Part shown: positions 24,539-28,496 of the stretch, one piece after another
How the letters are laid out: each line of letters starts with the position of its first letter
How positions within the stretch are numbered: position 1 is the first letter of the stretch
NCBI GenBank assembly: GCA_900552325.1
Contig: URZG01000002.1
Coordinates: forward strand, 1-28,496
Origin: an uncultured Porphyromonadaceae bacterium
GTDB lineage: Bacteria; Bacteroidota; Bacteroidia; Bacteroidales; Muribaculaceae
Direction of reading: 5' to 3'
DNA length: 28,496 nucleotides
The notes under the pieces: model-generated
The model's input: only the letters and a program-made list of their open reading frames with translations
What the model was told of the DNA's origin: nothing
The model's database searches: none
Translations under genes and position numbers: made by a program

Positions 24539-27523
24539 ATGAAGACATTCATCAAACTCCCGGCCAGGACCGTGATGGCGTTGATGCTTATGCTTACGTC
24601 AATCTGCGCGCTGGCTCAAGTGAAGGTCCAAGGTCTGGTGGTAGACCCCCAGCAGGAACCTATTATCGGCGCCACCGTAAGGGTGAAAGGCACCTCACTC
24701 GGCACCGCTACCGACATCGACGGCAAGTTCTCGCTCGATGTGCCCGCTAAGAATTCCACCCTGCAGATATCGTACGTGGGGTATCTCCCTGTAGAGATTG
24801 CCGCCGACTCCCCTGAGGTGACAAAAGGAATTGTGATGAAAGAGAACAACGAGGTTCTCGACGAAGTGGTTGTTATCGGCTACGGCCGCGTGAAGAAATC
24901 CGACGCCACCGGTTCGGTAACGGCTGTGAAGCCCGACGATTTCAACAAGGGTAACCGTACCTCCGTGCAGGAGGCGATGGTCGGCAAGATCCCCGGCGTG
25001 AGCGTTGTGACCAATTCAGGCGCTCCCGGTGCCGGCGCCACGGTGCGTATCCGTTCGGGCGCCTCACTGTCGGCCTCCAACGATCCTCTGTTCGTAGTCG
25101 ACGGTGTGCCCATCGACAACTCCACCATCGAAGGAGCCTCCAACCTTATCGGCGGTATCAACCCCGAGGATATCGAGACCTTCACCGTGCTGAAGGACGC
25201 CTCGGCAACGGCCATCTACGGTTCGCGCGCATCCAACGGCGTTATCGTGATAACCACGAAGAAAGGCAGCGACAAACTCAAAGTCACATACAACGGCTCG
25301 TTCTCCGTATCGCATAAGACCAAGACCCTCAAGGTGCTTGACGCCGATGCTTTCCGCGCTTTCGTTCCCACGGTGACCGGTGTTCCCCAGGATGCTGTCT
25401 ACGGTACGTCCAACACCGACTGGCAGGACGAGATCTACCGCGCCGCCTTCGGCACCGAACAGAATGTGTCGGTGGCCGGTAACGTGAAGCAGATCCACAC
25501 CCCTTTCCGCGTGTCGCTCGGTTATACCGATCAGAACGGTATCATCCGCAATTCGCAGTATCAGCGCTTCACCGCCGGTCTGGGGCTCACCCCCAAACTT
25601 CTCGACGACCATCTGAACCTCAATCTCAACGCAAAATTCTCATACGAACACAACCGTATGGTCGATAACGGCGTGGTGACAAACGCTCTGCGCTACGACC
25701 CAACGCGCCCGGTGAAGACCGGCTCGTCCACGGCCTCCACTGATCCCGGTCTCGGTTATTTCATCTGGATGAACGGCAACTCGCCAATGGCTATCCAGAC
25801 CGACAACCCTGTGGCACAACTTGAGCTCGAGGACCGTCTCAACAAGGTGGTACGTTCTATCGGCAATGCCCAGATCGACTATAAGATCCACGGCCTGGAA
25901 GATCTCAGCGTGAACCTGAACCTCGGTTACGATATTCTAACCTCGAAATATAACCGCAATGTGCCCGAACTCGCCGGCATGATGTACACCGATAATGAGA
26001 AAGACGGCACCGGTCTGGCGTACAAATCGACCCAGGACAAGAGCAACCTCCTCCTTGACGCATACGCCAACTACCACCATAACTGGGGCGACAAGCATGA
26101 TTTCTCTGCAATGGCAGGTTACGGATGGCAGCACTTCTGGCGCCGTTATGACGCTACCGAGAACGATCCCTACGGTGAACAGATCTCCACTCCCAAGCAT
26201 TACAAGACGGAATATTACCTCCTTTCGTGGTACGGACGTCTGAACTATTCCTTCATGGACCGCTACCTGCTCACCGCCACTCTCCGTGCCGATGCCTCCT
26301 CGCGTTTCTCCAAAGAGAACCGCTGGGGTTACTTCCCCTCGGTGGCCCTGGCATGGCGTATAATTCAGGAGCCGTTCCTTCAGGACCAGACAACACTCTC
26401 CGACCTGAAGCTCCGCGTGGGCTACGGCGAGACCGGCCAGCAGGATATCATCAACGACTACCCCTGGATGACCACCTACTCCATATCCTATCCCGAATCG
26501 TCGTATCAGTTCGGCGACCAGTGGTACCAGACCTATCGTCCCAACGGCTACGACAATGATATCAAGTGGGAGACCACCCGCACATGGAACTTCGGTCTTG
26601 ACTTCGGTTTCATCAACAACCGCATCTTTGGTTCGGTCGACTACTACCGCCGCCACACCAAAGACCTGCTCAACACCATCAACGTACCTGCCGGCGTGAA
26701 CTATGCTCCCGTGATCACCACCAACATCGGTTCGATGGACAATGAAGGTGTCGAGGTTGCCCTCAACTTCGTGCCTGTATCCAGCGGCGACTGGGAATGG
26801 ACCATCGGCCTGAACTATACCTGGCAGAAGTCGAAAATCACCAAACTCAACGTTATCGACTCCGACAACAACTTCGTGAACACCGGCGCCATCTCCGGCA
26901 CAGGCAAGTCCGTGCAGATGTTTATGGTAGGCGAGACTCCCTACACTTTCCTTCTGGCAAAACAGGCTTATGACGAGAACGGCAAACCCCTCGAAGGGCA
27001 ATACATCCAGCCCGACGGGTCCGTATCTTCGGCCGAGACCCGCGTGAACACCGGCAAGAGCGGTCTACCTTCGCATCTGCTGGGCTTCAACACCCGTGTC
27101 AGCTGGAAGAACTGGGATCTCGGTATCGCCGGCCACGGCTCTTTCGGCTCATGGGTCTACAACTATCTCCGCGCCGACCAGTATCTCACATCCACCTATT
27201 CCGATCAGGGCAGTTTCTCCAACATCTTTGTGTCGACCGCCGAGAGCGGCTTCGAGAACCAGCAGCTCTATTCCGACTACTGGCTTGAACGCGGTGATTT
27301 CTTCCGCTTCGACAACATAACGCTCGGCTATACTTTCCACCGCCTCTGGGACAAGCGCTCATCGCTCCGCGTGACCTTCGGCGTGCAGAACGTGGCCACC
27401 ATCACCTCCTACTCCGGTGTGGATCCCGAAATGTATTCGGGCAACTCCTCCTGCCCCGGTATCGACAAAGAGGTTTATCCGCGTCCGCGCACCTTCACCC
27501 TCGGTCTTAACCTTAATTTCTAA
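24539..27523 (+). CDS. SusC/RagA-family TonB-dependent outer-membrane transporter
   Basis: 994 aa. It imports oligosaccharides across the outer membrane with a SusD lid. The signal peptide ends near CALAQ. A carboxypeptidase-like regulatory domain (about 28-103, VKVQGLVVDPQQEPIIGATV) precedes the TonB box region DEVVVIGYG (108-116). A plug domain has SGAPGAGATVRIRSG and the SusC signature SATAIYGSRASNGVIVITTKKG split over about 222-243. The 22-strand barrel ends in the usual FTLGLNLNF with C-terminal Phe. There is no N-terminal anti-sigma-interacting (STN) domain, so control is not by the ECF/anti-sigma route. susD starts 24 nt downstream. Confidence 0.95.
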   Translation: MKTFIKLPARTVMALMLMLTSICALAQVKVQGLVVDPQQEPIIGATVRVKGTSLGTATDIDGKFSLDVPAKNSTLQISYVGYLPVEIAADSPEVTKGIVMKENNEVLDEVVVIGYGRVKKSDATGSVTAVKPDDFNKGNRTSVQEAMVGKIPGVSVVTNSGAPGAGATVRIRSGASLSASNDPLFVVDGVPIDNSTIEGASNLIGGINPEDIETFTVLKDASATAIYGSRASNGVIVITTKKGSDKLKVTYNGSFSVSHKTKTLKVLDADAFRAFVPTVTGVPQDAVYGTSNTDWQDEIYRAAFGTEQNVSVAGNVKQIHTPFRVSLGYTDQNGIIRNSQYQRFTAGLGLTPKLLDDHLNLNLNAKFSYEHNRMVDNGVVTNALRYDPTRPVKTGSSTASTDPGLGYFIWMNGNSPMAIQTDNPVAQLELEDRLNKVVRSIGNAQIDYKIHGLEDLSVNLNLGYDILTSKYNRNVPELAGMMYTDNEKDGTGLAYKSTQDKSNLLLDAYANYHHNWGDKHDFSAMAGYGWQHFWRRYDATENDPYGEQISTPKHYKTEYYLLSWYGRLNYSFMDRYLLTATLRADASSRFSKENRWGYFPSVALAWRIIQEPFLQDQTTLSDLKLRVGYGETGQQDIINDYPWMTTYSISYPESSYQFGDQWYQTYRPNGYDNDIKWETTRTWNFGLDFGFINNRIFGSVDYYRRHTKDLLNTINVPAGVNYAPVITTNIGSMDNEGVEVALNFVPVSSGDWEWTIGLNYTWQKSKITKLNVIDSDNNFVNTGAISGTGKSVQMFMVGETPYTFLLAKQAYDENGKPLEGQYIQPDGSVSSAETRVNTGKSGLPSHLLGFNTRVSWKNWDLGIAGHGSFGSWVYNYLRADQYLTSTYSDQGSFSNIFVSTAESGFENQQLYSDYWLERGDFFRFDNITLGYTFHRLWDKRSSLRVTFGVQNVATITSYSGVDPEMYSGNSSCPGIDKEVYPRPRTFTLGLNLNF

Positions 27524-27547
27524 TCAATCCAAAAGAAAATTTAAGTC

Positions 27548-28496
27548 ATGAATAAATATATCAAACGGATAACCGGAGTTGTCGTGGCTGCGGCAGCGAT
27601 GCTTGCCGGCAACACCTCCTGTACCTCCGACCTCGACACAATGCCGCTGGACAACAACCAGCTTGTGAGCCAGCAGGTATATTCCACTGCCGACGGCTAC
27701 ATGGGCGTACTTGCCAAATGTTACGGCAACCTCATTCTCACCGGCCAGCAGGGGGGCGGTGGCGGCGACGGCGACCTCGAAGGCGCCAACGAGGGGTATT
27801 CCGGCTATGTGCGCCTGCTGTTCTTCCTCGAGGAGCTGTGTACCGACAACTTTCTGATGCCTTCATCCTCGAACGGTCTGCGCCACTGCCTCAACCTTGA
27901 CTGGGATGCCTCCAACGCTCCCGTGGTGAAATGGACCTATCAGCGCCTCTATATGGGTGTGGCCTATTGCAATGAGTTTCTGCGCGAGTGCACCCCATCC
28001 AAGCTGCGCGAGCGCGGCCTCTGGGACGAACTCGGTCCCAAATGCAACGAATACCGTGCCGAAGCCCGTATGATCCGCGCATACTGCTACGCTCAGCTGG
28101 TGGATCTCTTCGGATCAGTGCCTATCATAGACGAGACAGTAGGGCCCAAAGACCTTCCGGTGCAGTTCTCGCGTAAAGAGGTGTTCGATTTCACCGTTGC
28201 CGAACTGATGGAGATTTCCGGCGAACTCGGTTCCTCCGAAGAGGTGCTCGCCAATCCCAAAGCCACACTCTACGGTCATGTCGACAAGGTGGCCGCATGG
28301 TTCCAGCTGGCCCGTCTCTACCTCAACGCCGAGACCTGGGGATGCGGCAACCACTATGCCGATGCCTACAAGTACGGCCACAAGGTGCTCGATTCAGGCG
28401 CCTATCCCCTTGACAAGGACTATCGCCATATCTTCCTGGCCGACAACAACACCTGCACCGAGATTATCTGGCCGCTCGTGCAGGACGGCGAGAGGG
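27548..28496 (+). CDS. SusD/RagB-family glycan-binding lipoprotein, starch-SusD-like; partial at right edge
   Basis: The open frame from ATG 27548 runs off the window after 316 codons. The lipoprotein signal ends GNTSC with CTSDLD after it, a surface-export-type N-terminus. Helical TPR-like segments follow. The stretch ILTGQQGG..., DGDLEGANEGYSGYVR and the later DKVAAWFQLARLYLNAE and IFLADNN...EIIWPLVQDG resemble the starch-binding SusD of Bacteroides thetaiotaomicron (its VTGQKG..., DLDGQDEGESGFYR and RADKAANWLLRARLYLNA, IILPIRQDG) closely enough to propose an alpha-glucan substrate. It pairs with the upstream SusC. The C-terminal part and any SusE/F-like or glycoside-hydrolase genes would lie beyond the edge. 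Confidence 0.92.
   Translation, partial: MNKYIKRITGVVVAAAAMLAGNTSCTSDLDTMPLDNNQLVSQQVYSTADGYMGVLAKCYGNLILTGQQGGGGGDGDLEGANEGYSGYVRLLFFLEELCTDNFLMPSSSNGLRHCLNLDWDASNAPVVKWTYQRLYMGVAYCNEFLRECTPSKLRERGLWDELGPKCNEYRAEARMIRAYCYAQLVDLFGSVPIIDETVGPKDLPVQFSRKEVFDFTVAELMEISGELGSSEEVLANPKATLYGHVDKVAAWFQLARLYLNAETWGCGNHYADAYKYGHKVLDSGAYPLDKDYRHIFLADNNTCTEIIWPLVQDGER

Overview
The window looks like a moderately GC-rich Bacteroidales chromosome (phylum Bacteroidota), most like a Muribaculaceae-type gut commensal. The phylum is supported by a SusC/SusD pair, a serine-palmitoyltransferase-type enzyme, TPR/transmembrane/HTH lipoprotein regulators, a DUF3244-like protein, and repeated TAnnTTTG -7 boxes (several with a TTTG or TTG about 20 bp upstream) in place of sigma70 promoters. 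The family-level guess is inference from composition and gene style.

Layout. (1) 1-2773, minus strand: a secreted protein with a tyrosine-phosphatase-like C-terminus runs off the left edge and is split by a 1-nt frameshift. Next to it is a membrane-anchored regulator broken by a frameshift and an in-frame TGA. (2) 2804-7015, minus strand: parB, parA and a patatin-phospholipase/outer-membrane-barrel protein. (3) 7073-7798: a REP-associated (RAYT/Y1) transposase gene carrying a GTCGCGAC-based repeat inside its own reading frame. An identical inverted copy lies in front of guaA. (4) 7844-11100, plus strand: guaA, a four-helix-bundle protein preceded by a 9-bp tandem repeat, an unknown secreted protein, and a 2[4Fe-4S] ferredoxin closed by a bidirectional terminator. 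(5) 11183-12347, minus strand: three small membrane proteins that look like divergent tandem paralogs. (6) 12461-16746, minus strand: a partly AT-rich segment with an outer-membrane barrel, an unknown lipoprotein, a DUF3244-like secreted protein and a TPR/HTH regulator whose coding sequence changes composition abruptly. It ends beside a tRNA-Leu(UAG). (7) 16987-22562, minus strand: a serine-palmitoyltransferase-like enzyme with its own promoter, behind an aspS - Nif3-like - C4 zinc ribbon - GNAT/FemAB-like run with short gaps and one ATGA overlap. (8) 22641 to the right edge, plus strand: an intact DUF6377-type regulator, then SusC and the start of a SusD that resembles the starch-binding SusD of Bacteroides, probably a glucan utilisation locus.

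How the genes fit together. Housekeeping functions (chromosome partition, GMP synthesis, aspartyl-tRNA synthesis, ferredoxin, sphingolipid entry step) form the GC-rich backbone. Between them lie envelope and sensing modules. Three regulators of one architecture (lipid anchor or signal peptide, TPR, one membrane helix, coiled coil, cytoplasmic HTH) occur in 23 kb: one broken, one mosaic and one intact beside a SusCD pair. The best leads for something undescribed are the three-paralog membrane cluster, the transposase with its target-like repeat inside its own gene, the mosaic regulator with its neighbouring secreted and lipoprotein genes, and the 9-bp repeat abutting the four-helix-bundle start codon. 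No CRISPR array, rRNA or prophage was seen.
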